Assembly (NCBI GenBank): GCA_964624145.1
Contig: CAZUXT010000001.1
Span: 124,001 to 188,000 of the forward strand
Reading direction: 5' to 3'
From: WJMT01 sp964624145
Lineage (GTDB): Bacteria > Acidobacteriota > Aminicenantia > Aminicenantales > Aminicenantaceae
DNA: 64,000 nucleotides
Part shown: positions 50,385 through 59,058 of the stretch, in pieces
How positions within the stretch are numbered: the stretch's first letter is position 1
Layout: every line of letters begins with the position of its first letter
Notes under the pieces: generated by a model
Seen by the model: the letters and a program-made list of their open reading frames with translations, nothing else
The model's database searches: none
Told to the model about the DNA's origin: nothing
Position numbers and translations under genes: made by a program

Positions 50385-52952
50385 CTATTCGTAGCGGAGG
50401 GAGTCGGCAGGATTTGTCAGAGCTGCTTTGATGGACTGGAGGCAGATGGTCAGCAAAGCTAAAAGCAGGGCAGCAAGGGCCGAGGCAAAGAAAATCCAGA
50501 GTTCAATATTTGTCCTGTAAGCAAAATTTTGCAGCCACTGGTGCATGATGAGATAAGCTACCGGCCAGGCAATGATATTAGAGATCAGAATAAGCCAAGT
50601 GGACTCTTTTGACAGCAAGATCAGGATATTGGGGATCGAAGCCCCAAGGACTTTACGGATTCCGATCTCTTTTGTCCGCCTCTCTGCATTGAAAGAGGCC
50701 ATGCCAAAAAGGCCGAGGCAGGCGATAAAAATGGCCAGCACCGTAAAAGAATTGAAGACCTTTCCCATCCTTTGTTCGGCCCTGTAGAGGTTGTCGATGC
50801 GATCGTCGAGGAAAGAAAACTCGAAAGGAAAACCTGGAGCAAATTTTTTCCATGACTCCTCTACGGAGGCCAAGGCACTTTTAAGATTCTCGCCATTGAC
50901 CCTCACAGTTGCGTGATAGTACGCCTGTGGAGCAATCAACAAAATCAGAGGCTCGATTTTGGTGTGGAGGGATTTGTAGTGGAAGTCTTTGATAACACCG
51001 ATGATGGGACCTTCTATACCGAATGCACGGAATCCCTTCCCTAGGGGAGATTCCATTCCTGTCGCTTTTACGGCTGCTTCATTCAGCACAAAAGCCTTAT
51101 TATCCGAGGGGTGATCTCTCGAAAAAAACCGGCCCTGGACCATTTCCATCCGCATTGTGTCCATATAGTCATAATCGACAGAGTTGATCTGCATCTGCAC
51201 CCGGATGCCCTGTTCTTTGCCTTCCCACCAAGCCCCCGATGTGCCGCTTCCGATATGGGTTGGAAGACTGGAACTGAAAGTAACACTAAAAATATCTGGA
51301 TTTCTGAGCAGTTCAGTTTTGACCGTATCGGAGTTTTTCCTCATTTCTCCCCGCTGGGCAAACACAACTACGTGTTCTTTGTCGTAGCCCAGGTTTGTCC
51401 CCCTGATATGACTGAGCTGTCGGTGTACGACCAGCGTCCCGATGATCAAGATGATCGTCAGGGAAAACTGGGTAACTACCAGAATTTTCCTAAAGCCAGC
51501 TCCGCGTACTCCTGACCGAAAAGCCCCGCGAAAGATTGCAATCGGACGGAATGCTGAGAGAAAGAGAGCCGGATAGCTGCCCGAGAGAATGCCTGTAAAA
51601 ATCCCGATAATCAATAAAACCAGAATCAATTCGGTATTTTCGGACAGGCTAAAAGAAAGCTCTTTTCCGGAAAGATTGTTGAAGGCGGGCAACAAAAGAA
51701 GGATCAAAACAAAAGCGATGGCCAGCGAGAACAACGAGGAGAGGATAGATTCTCCGTAAAACTGCTTGATGATATCTGACTTGTGGGCCCCGATGACTTT
51801 CCTCATCCCCACTTCTTTGGCTCGAATTGCTGATCTGGCTGTAGCCAGGTTCATAAAATTGATACAGGCGATCAAAAGGATAAAAAGAGCCGCTGCAGCA
51901 AAAATATAGATATAGATGACATTACCGTGAGAGGCAAAATCGAAATTAAAATTCGAGTGAAGGTGGATCCGAATCAGCGGTTGAAGGTAATACATATTGT
52001 GACCAGGGTCGTCCCTCTCGACCATCTCCTTGAGTTTGTTGTTGACCGCTTGGACAGAGGCTCCCCCCTGCAGCTGGACATAGGTGTAGAAAGAGACATC
52101 TCCCCAGCTATCCAGGTCCCGTCCCGACTCCCCAAAAAGCTTAAACGGTCGGACAAAATCGAACTGCAGGTGTGAATTGGCGGGGACATCGTCGATGACT
52201 CCGGTTACCGTAAAATCCTTATTGTTATTCACTGTGATTGTCTTGCCCAAAGGATCGTCATCCCCGAAAAACTTGTTAGCCACTTTCTGAGTGAGAACAA
52301 TTGAGTTCAGCTCGGTCAATGCGGACGATGGATCTCCTTGAATAAAAGGAAAGTCAAACATCTCAAAAAAGGAAGGATCGGCTAAAAGTCCGCGTTGGTC
52401 GTTGAAGGATTTATCCTCGAAAGTGAAAAGCATTTGTCCGTGGGGCGTGATTCTGGTCGCATTGACCACTTCAGGAAACTCCTCTTTCATCTTTCTTGCT
52501 AAAATTGGGGGAGATACAGCTTCGTGTGTGGTGGCTGCTTCCTGAGGATCGAGCAGGATCCGGTGAAGCTCGGCAGCGTTTTGATGAAACCGGTCGAAGC
52601 TGAGTTCATCCTGAACCCACATGAGCATGAGAACACTGCAGGTGATCCCTACGGCCAGCCCTGTGATATTGATAAATGAGTAGGCTTTGTGCCTTTTGAT
52701 ATGACGCAAAGCGATTTTAAGATAATTTTTTAACATTTCCAAACTCCAGTAAACAAAATTTTTAACACTAAAAGGGATGGCTTTGAACGTTTGGGACCAA
52801 TACCACAGTTGAGCCCTTTTTGTGCCTTTTTTTTGGCGTTCATACTGAAATCCCTCTTCAAAGTCTCCCAATTTTTCACACTGCTCGTTTCGGCGGAGCA
52901 TGATTTTGAGGATCCATTCTGCAATTCGGGGAGATTTTTTTGGTTCACTCAT
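50385..52952 (-). CDS. FtsX/MacB-type permease with N-terminal permease prefix domain
   Basis: 855 residues. Residues 1-75 form a soluble helical prefix (RIAEWILKIMLRRNE, LGDFEEGFQYER, RAQLWYWSQTFKAIP) of the type called permease prefix domain, known in Acidobacteriota and Bacteroidota. Then come the MacB core and FtsX domains twice over, ending in RTKEIGIRKVLGASIPNILILLSKE and a closing three-helix unit. The part after the prefix is homologous along its whole length to the 32893-35232 permease. No ATPase partner lies nearby. No Shine-Dalgarno is seen before the ATG at 52952; a GGGAC-TTT-GTCCC palindrome lies 27 bases upstream. Confidence 0.9.
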   Translation of the reverse strand: MSEPKKSPRIAEWILKIMLRRNEQCEKLGDFEEGFQYERQKKGTKRAQLWYWSQTFKAIPFSVKNFVYWSLEMLKNYLKIALRHIKRHKAYSFINITGLAVGITCSVLMLMWVQDELSFDRFHQNAAELHRILLDPQEAATTHEAVSPPILARKMKEEFPEVVNATRITPHGQMLFTFEDKSFNDQRGLLADPSFFEMFDFPFIQGDPSSALTELNSIVLTQKVANKFFGDDDPLGKTITVNNNKDFTVTGVIDDVPANSHLQFDFVRPFKLFGESGRDLDSWGDVSFYTYVQLQGGASVQAVNNKLKEMVERDDPGHNMYYLQPLIRIHLHSNFNFDFASHGNVIYIYIFAAAALFILLIACINFMNLATARSAIRAKEVGMRKVIGAHKSDIIKQFYGESILSSLFSLAIAFVLILLLLPAFNNLSGKELSFSLSENTELILVLLIIGIFTGILSGSYPALFLSAFRPIAIFRGAFRSGVRGAGFRKILVVTQFSLTIILIIGTLVVHRQLSHIRGTNLGYDKEHVVVFAQRGEMRKNSDTVKTELLRNPDIFSVTFSSSLPTHIGSGTSGAWWEGKEQGIRVQMQINSVDYDYMDTMRMEMVQGRFFSRDHPSDNKAFVLNEAAVKATGMESPLGKGFRAFGIEGPIIGVIKDFHYKSLHTKIEPLILLIAPQAYYHATVRVNGENLKSALASVEESWKKFAPGFPFEFSFLDDRIDNLYRAEQRMGKVFNSFTVLAIFIACLGLFGMASFNAERRTKEIGIRKVLGASIPNILILLSKESTWLILISNIIAWPVAYLIMHQWLQNFAYRTNIELWIFFASALAALLLALLTICLQSIKAALTNPADSLRYE

Positions 52953-52978
52953 TGTTGCTTTATGTTAAGGCCTTTTTA

Positions 52979-52991
52979 GGGACTTTGTCCC
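52979..52991. promoter_or_regulatory. palindrome in the leader of the second FtsX permease gene
   Basis: GGGAC-TTT-GTCCC, a perfect 5-bp inverted repeat 27-39 bases before the ATG at 52952. It could be an operator or a small leader hairpin. A second perfect palindrome, TACATATATATGTA, lies at 53067-53080 farther upstream. Confidence 0.35.
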
Positions 52992-53241
52992 ATATGTTTT
53001 CATAGACTTTTCGGATTTCAAGGAGAGCCTCTTTTCTTTTTCTTTTCTGCATTTATCGAAATACGATACATATATATGTACGGAGAGAACACTGAAAAGG
53101 TTGCAAGGTTGCCATGAAAATATTTTACTTTTTACTTCCTCATTTTATAGACGGCTCTTTTACTTTTTCTTTTCAAATAAACCATTGCCGCTCCCTTTCA
53201 AGGATAGGAATCAGGTACAGTGATTTAAGAAACGTGACAAA

Positions 53242-53860
53242 TCAATCAGCTATGTATCCTTCCCGGTGAGTGATCCTGAAGCGGCCTGTTTTGACTTTCA
53301 CTTCTATCTTGTGGAACTTATTATCCGCTTTGTAATCTTTGGGTGTGTAGTAGAGAAGATAATAATCCTTCTATAATGTCTTTCCTTAAAAGGCTCTTCA
53401 ATTGACTGGCAATCTGGTCTTTGGGCATCTGTTTTAAAGCTTTTTTACTTAGATTATAGGATTTAACAGGGGTTGTGACGATCAAGTAATCTCCAGGTTG
53501 ATAAACCGTATCGAAAAAATAATCGATCAAATCATTGATCCGGGGAAGCCAGTTAATGACTTCGAATACAAGTACGAAACACCTCGAAACCTCGGGAACA
53601 GGGATTTTTTCTATCTGCGCTGCCTTTTCTTTTCTCTGGACCTCTGTCTTTGTTATGAGATAAACCGCTTCGATATTTTGTAAAATGCCATCTTCGTAGA
53701 CTTCAAAATCCTCAATGGTCAGGCTGTCTATGAATGCATCTCCTTTATAGACACGGACAGGGACCTCGATGTTAATGGCCACCGCTTCATGTTGGATATC
53801 TTGGAACCCGAGATTCAAAACTAATAATAATAAGATATTTATTAAAACTATATATCTCAT
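53242..53860 (-). pseudogene. decayed VWFA-related Acidobacterial-domain protein (TIGR03436 type)
   Basis: The first 179 codons (53860-53321) give a signal-like N-terminus and the family opening VEVPVRVYKGDAFIDSLTIEDFEVYEDGILQNI, then part of the VWA core. The frame then runs into SSLLHTQRLQSG and stops. In another frame of the same strand the family's C-terminus follows at once: DYYLLYYTPKDYKADNKFHKIEVKVK and HREGYIAD, stopping at 53242. So the middle of the VWA domain (perhaps 100 or more residues) is lost and the ends are joined out of frame. Intact relatives are about 300 residues and secreted. No ribosome site is visible. Confidence 0.8.
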
Positions 53861-53997
53861 ATTCTTTTTAAATGAAATTAATCCCTTTTATAACCATATT
53901 ATACTTTTTTTTAATGCAAATAAAAATTAAAAGGTGGCTCTTTTAAAATAAAAAATCTCAGGTGGATTAGTAGAGGAAATAATCATAAAATAAAGTC

Positions 53998-54801
53998 ATG
54001 AAAAAAAATCCCCGGAAAGCCATGGGCCAGCACTTTCTGACCAATCCCTACACACTCAACAAGATCATTGACTGTATAGCGCCTCAAAAAAAGGACCTGA
54101 TCATAGAAATCGGGGCCGGCAAAGGTTCCCTCACTCATTTATTGGCTGAAAAAGCCGGCCGGGTCATTGCCCTGGAAAAAGACGCATCGCTTGTCCCTTA
54201 TCTTGAAAAAAACAAACCGCCTCATCTGGAAATCCGGCAGGAAGATGTTCTTGAGACCGACTTCAACCGCCTGGCCAAACCGGGAAACACCAAGTTAGCC
54301 GGAAATCTTCCTTACTCCATATCCTCCCAGATCCTTTTCAAACTGCTCGAGGAGCCTGATATGATCCGGGAATGCCATTTCATGCTGCAGAAAGAAGTGG
54401 CGGAAAGGGTGTGCGCGTCTCCCGGAACGAAAAAATACGCGCCCCTCTCCATTCTCCTGCAAAACATATTTTCCGCCAAAATCCGGTTTCTCCTTTCACC
54501 TGGAAGCTTCACTCCTCCCCCCAAAGTGAGATCAGCGTTTATCACCCTTAAAAAAAGAAGCGCGCCTCTTTATCCCTTCATGAATACAGACGGATTTAAA
54601 AGCTTTCTAAAACAGGCTTTTTCACAAAGAAGGAAAAAACTAAAAAACAGTCTCAAACCCCTGGGATTTCCTTTAGAACAGATGAAAGAAAGCTTCCGGA
54701 AGTGCGGCTTGGATCCCCATATCCGTGCAGAAAAAGTATCCATAGATGATTTTGCCTGCTTGTACCTGGGTCTTTCGAACCATACCTTCTCTAATATTTA
54801 A
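53998..54801 (+). CDS. rsmA: 16S rRNA (adenine1518-N6/adenine1519-N6)-dimethyltransferase
   Basis: 267 residues, normal for KsgA/RsmA. N-terminal MGQHFLTNPYTLNKII, SAM site IIEIGAGKGSLTHLL, and catalytic NLPYSISSQILFKLL (NLPY). The C-terminal helical domain FSQRRKKLKNSL is typical. It dimethylates two adenines near the 3' end of 16S rRNA late in 30S assembly. TAAAAT at 53986-53991 ends 6 bases before the ATG; the only purine-rich site (GAGGAAA) is too far upstream to serve, so a leaderless mRNA is possible. Confidence 0.96.
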   Translation: MKKNPRKAMGQHFLTNPYTLNKIIDCIAPQKKDLIIEIGAGKGSLTHLLAEKAGRVIALEKDASLVPYLEKNKPPHLEIRQEDVLETDFNRLAKPGNTKLAGNLPYSISSQILFKLLEEPDMIRECHFMLQKEVAERVCASPGTKKYAPLSILLQNIFSAKIRFLLSPGSFTPPPKVRSAFITLKKRSAPLYPFMNTDGFKSFLKQAFSQRRKKLKNSLKPLGFPLEQMKESFRKCGLDPHIRAEKVSIDDFACLYLGLSNHTFSNI

Positions 54802-54811
54802 AGTATAAATA

Positions 54812-54820
54812 TGGTATAAT
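54812..54820 (+). promoter_or_regulatory. extended -10 promoter giving leaderless ftsK mRNA
   Basis: TGGTATAAT (TGn plus perfect TATAAT at 54815-54820). Only 7 bases separate it from the ftsK ATG at 54828, so transcription would start at or beside the ATG. No Shine-Dalgarno is present. Confidence 0.48.
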
Positions 54821-54827
54821 TTTCGAG

Positions 54828-57104
54828 ATGGCGCAAAGAAAAAAACCGGTTAGAAAAGCAAAAAAAACAAAAAAAGAAGCCCAGAGCCGTATAAAGCGGG
54901 ATGTATCAGGTGTTCTGCTTATTCTTCTTTCTGTTTTCATACTCATAAGCCTTATAAGCTACAGTCCCGACGACCCGTCATGGGCATCTGTTTCAACGGT
55001 TAGTAAAAAAGTCCACAATTACGGAGGAAAAGTCGGGGCTTCCTTATCAGAAGCACTCCTTCAGTTTCTCGGATTCACTTCATTCGTCCTTTCCATCGCC
55101 CTGATTTTCCTTGGCTTTCAAGCGTTTTTCCCCAAAAAAAAGGGGGGATTTCTCTCAATGACAGGAGAAAGCCTTCTTATATGCTTTTTGATCAGCCCTC
55201 TTTTCTCCATGATATTCAATACAGCCTCATGGAAAGGAAGTGACATTTCCGCAGGAGGAGCTATCGGAGATCTGCTATCTTCCTTATTGATAAAATACTT
55301 CAATCACCTCGGCTCTTTTCTTATCTTATTCGGCCTGCTGCTCGTTGTTGTTCTCTTCTCGACCCATATACAGATAAGAACCATCTTTGATTATTTCCTC
55401 AGGTTTTTTAAATTCCTGTTTAAAGAACTAAGGATCAGGATCACTGACTATAAAAAACAGAAAAACAAAGAAAAAATGAGAAAAAGAGTCGTAGAGAAGT
55501 ATTCAAAACAAAAACCAAAAAAACAGGTCATTATAAAAAAACCCGTCCCAGTAGAAAAGCCGGCCCCTCAAAAAGAGCCAACATCTCCTGAGGAGGAATT
55601 CCTGTTTCCGGAATTGAAAAACAAGGGGGACTATCAATTCCCCCCGTTAAGCCTCCTGGACCCGGGTAAGGAAGCGGATAAAATAGACAAAAACGAGCTG
55701 TATGAAAAAAAACAGATCATTGAAGATAAGCTCTCTCAGTTCAGGGTCATCGGAGAGGTGAAAGAATACCATCCCGGCCCTATCGTCACCACCTATGAAT
55801 TCTACCCAAGCCCGGGAGTCAAAGTCAGCCAGGTCTCCAGCCGGACGGAAGACCTTTCCCTTGCCCTGGGCGCAGAATCCCTGAGAATACAGCGCATACC
55901 CGGAAAATCCTCCCTGGGGATTGAAATACCGAACAATAAAAGAGAGATCATCAAACTCAGGGATATCATCCAAACGAAAAAATTTATGGAATCTCCCTCC
56001 AAGCTCACCATCGGTCTTGGAAAGGACATCCACGGAGAACCTTATATCACCGACCTTTCCATAATGCCCCATCTCCTGATAGCAGGGGCCACGGGAACAG
56101 GAAAAAGCGTAGCTTTGAACTCCATCATTGCGAGCATCCTGTATAAAGCAAGCCCTGAAGAAGTCAGGGTCATATTGATCGACCCTAAAAGACTGGAATT
56201 TTCTCTCTACGACGGTATCCCCCATCTTCTTTGCCCGGTGGTCAAAAATCCCAATAAGGCCAGCAATATCCTTTATGATGCCATAAATAAAATGGATGAG
56301 AGATATCAAGCACTGGGACGTTTAAAGGTGCGGAATATTGACCAGTACAACAGACGTATCAAGGAACTTTCAAGCAATCCAAATATGAAGCTCGAGATTG
56401 AGGAAAAAGAGAGAGAAAAGCTGAAACCTCTTCCTTATATCGTGATCATTATTGATGAATTAGCGGAGTTGATGATGATCGGAGATAAGGAAGTGGAGTA
56501 CTGCATAGGAAGACTGGCTCAACTGGCAAGGGCCGTGGGTATCCATCTGGTTGTGGCCACCCAACGTCCTTCAACAGACGTCATAACCGGAACCATCAAG
56601 AACAACTTCTCATGCCGCATATCATTCAGGGTTCCGTCAAAAATCGACTCCCAGATCATCATGGATACCGGAGGGGCTGAAAAGCTTCTGGGCCGGGGAG
56701 ATATGCTGTTTATGCCCCCTAACTATCCCAAAATAATAAGGCTTCACAGTTCCTTTATATCCCTTCAGGAAGTAAGCCGGCTGTTGAAATACATAAAAGG
56801 GCAGAGAAAACCTGACTACGATGAAAAAATCATAAAGACACTCAAAAGGCCATCCAGAGAAACAAGGGACAAAACCGAAGAAAAAGATGAAATGTTTGAA
56901 ACAGCCGTTGAACTTATTTTGAGTACGGGCCAGGCTTCTGCTTCCTATCTTCAAAGGAAACTGAGGCTGGGATATGCCAGGGCAGCCAGAATCATCGATC
57001 AGATGGAGCTTGAGGGGATTGTCGGCCCGTCCAAAGGAAGCAAGCCCAGAGAAATACTGGTAGGCATTGAGTCCTATAGGGACAAGATAAGGGACGAAGA
57101 ATAG
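54828..57104 (+). CDS. ftsK: FtsK/SpoIIIE DNA translocase
   Basis: 758 residues. A basic N-terminus, four membrane helices (about 28-50, 68-92, 107-130, 150-175), a charged linker (about 190-270), the alpha/beta motor domain with Walker A AGATGTGKSVALNS and Walker B IVIIIDELAELMMI, and a C-terminal winged-helix gamma domain (about 690-750, TGQASASYLQRKLRLGYARAARIID). It pumps DNA through the closing septum and activates dimer resolution. The linker is short compared with E. coli. It lies 26 bases after rsmA with its own extended -10. Confidence 0.96.
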   Translation: MAQRKKPVRKAKKTKKEAQSRIKRDVSGVLLILLSVFILISLISYSPDDPSWASVSTVSKKVHNYGGKVGASLSEALLQFLGFTSFVLSIALIFLGFQAFFPKKKGGFLSMTGESLLICFLISPLFSMIFNTASWKGSDISAGGAIGDLLSSLLIKYFNHLGSFLILFGLLLVVVLFSTHIQIRTIFDYFLRFFKFLFKELRIRITDYKKQKNKEKMRKRVVEKYSKQKPKKQVIIKKPVPVEKPAPQKEPTSPEEEFLFPELKNKGDYQFPPLSLLDPGKEADKIDKNELYEKKQIIEDKLSQFRVIGEVKEYHPGPIVTTYEFYPSPGVKVSQVSSRTEDLSLALGAESLRIQRIPGKSSLGIEIPNNKREIIKLRDIIQTKKFMESPSKLTIGLGKDIHGEPYITDLSIMPHLLIAGATGTGKSVALNSIIASILYKASPEEVRVILIDPKRLEFSLYDGIPHLLCPVVKNPNKASNILYDAINKMDERYQALGRLKVRNIDQYNRRIKELSSNPNMKLEIEEKEREKLKPLPYIVIIIDELAELMMIGDKEVEYCIGRLAQLARAVGIHLVVATQRPSTDVITGTIKNNFSCRISFRVPSKIDSQIIMDTGGAEKLLGRGDMLFMPPNYPKIIRLHSSFISLQEVSRLLKYIKGQRKPDYDEKIIKTLKRPSRETRDKTEEKDEMFETAVELILSTGQASASYLQRKLRLGYARAARIIDQMELEGIVGPSKGSKPREILVGIESYRDKIRDEE

Positions 57105-57136
57105 AACAAGGGTCCTTTTTAATAAAATCAGGATGC

Positions 57137-57165
57137 TTGCCAATGTAAGAAACACGTTTTATAAT
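57137..57165 (+). promoter_or_regulatory. sigma-70 promoter of the sigma-factor gene
   Basis: TTGCCA (57137-57142), 17-base spacer, perfect TATAAT (57160-57165). Eight bases separate the -10 from the GTG start at 57174, so the mRNA would be leaderless or nearly so. Confidence 0.6.
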
Positions 57166-57173
57166 GGCTGAAA

Positions 57174-57677
57174 GTGAAAAAAAAAGATAATTCCTACGAT
57201 TTAGAGAAAATTACGGCTGAATACCGGCCTCTTGTTACATTTAAAGTAAAAAAATCAATTGGGGCCCACACACCTGAATGGGAAGATATCGTCAATGAAA
57301 TAATGCTCAATGCCATAGAAAAGATAAAATCCGGACAATTCAAAGGTGAATCTTCCGTAGGAACCTTTATTTACACCATAACAAGAAGAAGAATCGTCGA
57401 CTATATTAGAAGAAAAAAGAAAATAGCCACGAAATATCTTCCGGATTCCGATCCATTCCCTGATCCTCACGAGCAAATAGAAGATAAGGAAAGAGCTGAG
57501 CTTCTGGCCAAAAAATTGGAGGAACTGAAGCCAAAATACAAGACAATCCTCTATCTGTATTATTATAAAGACCTTTCAAGAAAAGAAGTGGCAAAAAGAC
57601 TGGGTATTTCCCCGAGAAACGTAAGCGAAAGAGTGCATTATGCACAAAAATTACTAAAAAAATTAATGAAAAAATAA
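57174..57677 (+). CDS. ECF-type RNA polymerase sigma factor
   Basis: 167 residues. Region 2 (about 10-85) has WEDIVNEIMLNAIEKI and the promoter-melting FIYTITRRRIVDYIRRKKK; region 4 (about 108-165) has LKPKYKTILYLYYYKDLSRKEVAKRLGISPRNVSERVHYAQKLL, a helix-turn-helix for the -35 element. Regions 1 and 3 are absent, as in ECF sigma factors. The start is GTG at 57174 because it opens directly on region 2 and follows a strong promoter by 8 bases; no Shine-Dalgarno is visible. The next gene encodes its probable anti-sigma factor. Confidence 0.9.
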   Translation: MKKKDNSYDLEKITAEYRPLVTFKVKKSIGAHTPEWEDIVNEIMLNAIEKIKSGQFKGESSVGTFIYTITRRRIVDYIRRKKKIATKYLPDSDPFPDPHEQIEDKERAELLAKKLEELKPKYKTILYLYYYKDLSRKEVAKRLGISPRNVSERVHYAQKLLKKLMKK

Positions 57678-57740
57678 AATTTTCCGTAATTATGCGTTTA
57701 CTTCGACTAAATTAGTGAAATTAATTTAGGGGCAAAACAA

Positions 57741-58373
57741 ATGAGAAAATGCCGATATGAGAACTTAATCGATGATTACTTGTTCGGAAGACTGAGCAAG
57801 GAGAAAAGGGAAGAATTTGAAGAACATCTCTTCAACTGTCCCCGTTGTTTTGAGGAAACAAAAGAAAGGAACGAACTTATTCTGGTGGTAAAGGATAAAG
57901 CGGACTCAATATTCAAAGATATCCGTATCGAAGAAGAGTCTAAAAGCCGGGTGAGAGAGAAAATATTTGGATTTCTTTCACCAAAGCCCCTTATATCAGC
58001 AGTTGCAACAGCCGCATTGGTTCTGATCATAGTGTTCGGTATCATTCCGAACGTGATCCATAAAACCCCCGAATTTATTGTAAGTGATGATGCAGTCAGG
58101 GGTGTTTCCATCACACTTATATCTGAAGCGATCCCCTCAGAATTCAAGTGGGAAGCCTTAGGTGAAGATATCAAATACAAAGTCTTTATATATAATGATG
58201 AACTTCTCTGGGAAAAAAGCACGAAAAACAACTACATATCACTGCCCGAAAAAATCAAAGCAAAGATGACTCCCGGGAAAAGCTATTCCTGGCAGGTCAA
58301 AGCCTTCTCATCCCATGGAACACTGATCTCTGCCTCAAGTAAAGTCCAGTTCACATGGCAGAATAATAATTAA
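57741..58373 (+). CDS. membrane anti-sigma factor with zinc-binding N-terminus and Fn3-like outer domain
   Basis: 210 residues. The N-terminus has the zinc-binding anti-sigma pattern C4...H29-x3-C33-x2-C36 (HLFNCPRC). One membrane helix follows (about 84-104), then an outer domain (about 125-208) whose IPSEFKWEALGEDIKYKVFIYND and GKSYSWQVKAFSSHG resemble a fibronectin type III-like beta-sandwich. The zinc domain should hold the preceding sigma factor at the membrane until a signal is felt outside. AGGGG lies 9 bases before the ATG. It is 63 bases from the sigma gene. Confidence 0.85.
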   Translation: MRKCRYENLIDDYLFGRLSKEKREEFEEHLFNCPRCFEETKERNELILVVKDKADSIFKDIRIEEESKSRVREKIFGFLSPKPLISAVATAALVLIIVFGIIPNVIHKTPEFIVSDDAVRGVSITLISEAIPSEFKWEALGEDIKYKVFIYNDELLWEKSTKNNYISLPEKIKAKMTPGKSYSWQVKAFSSHGTLISASSKVQFTWQNNN

Positions 58374-58377
58374 AATC

Positions 58378-59058
58378 TCAGTCTTCCTCTATATCCTCTT
58401 CTTCGCTGTACAAACGCCCTTTACTTTCCTGTTCAAAGGCAAGACAGCACATAAGCCGGCCGCAAAGCCCTGATATCTTTGTTGGATTAATGGATATATT
58501 CTGTTTCTTTGCTTTTTGTATGGTTACAGGCTCAAAACTTTTCATAAAACTGGCACAGCACAACCTGCGCCCGCAAACTCCTATTCCGCCGATCATTTTA
58601 GCTTCATCTCTGACCCCGATCTGACGCATCTCTATTCTCATGCGAAAGCGTTTTGCCAAATCCTTAACAAGGGCTCTGAAGTCAATCCGGCCATCCGCCG
58701 TGTAGTAAAAAATACCTTTCTTCTCGTCAAAGAAATACCGCACGCGCACAAGTTTCATTGGAAGTTTTCGTTCTTTGATTCTCTCCAGACAGAAATCAAA
58801 TGATTCTTTCTCTTTCTTACGCATCCAGGCAAACTTGTCTTTATCTTTTTCCGTAGCCTTCCGAATGACTTTGGAAGCTCCCGGCTTTTCGCTTATTTTC
58901 TCTCTTATTTTTCCGGGCATATCCACGACTATTGCAAGCTCCCCACCGAGTGAAGACTCTATCAAACAGATGTCTCCCTTTTCCAATTCTATCTTGTTTT
59001 TATCAGCACGAAGAGTTTTTTTCAGACGATCTGAAAACACGTAAATAATGTCAGACAT
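58378..59058 (-). CDS. PSP1 domain protein (RicT/YaaT-like)
   Basis: 226 residues. The PSP1 core has VRVRYFFDEKKGIFYYTADGRIDFRALVKDLAKRF and the cysteine-rich signature GGIGVCGRRLCCASFM plus SGLCGRLMCCLAFE. In Bacillus, YaaT/RicT is part of a Fe-S-bearing complex that affects RNase Y and development, and its gene neighbours holB; the same neighbour relation holds here. The cysteines may bind an Fe-S cluster. The start overlaps the holB stop by 8 bases. Confidence 0.9.
   Translation of the reverse strand: MSDIIYVFSDRLKKTLRADKNKIELEKGDICLIESSLGGELAIVVDMPGKIREKISEKPGASKVIRKATEKDKDKFAWMRKKEKESFDFCLERIKERKLPMKLVRVRYFFDEKKGIFYYTADGRIDFRALVKDLAKRFRMRIEMRQIGVRDEAKMIGGIGVCGRRLCCASFMKSFEPVTIQKAKKQNISINPTKISGLCGRLMCCLAFEQESKGRLYSEEEDIEED

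Noticed and set aside
53103..53114. TGGCAACCTTGC on the minus strand upstream of the second FtsX permease as a sigma-54 promoter
   Set aside because: Only 7 bases separate GG from GC instead of 10, so the -24/-12 geometry is wrong.
55647..56309. 220-codon frame opposite ftsK
   Set aside because: Antisense to the Walker-bearing FtsK motor; no domain.
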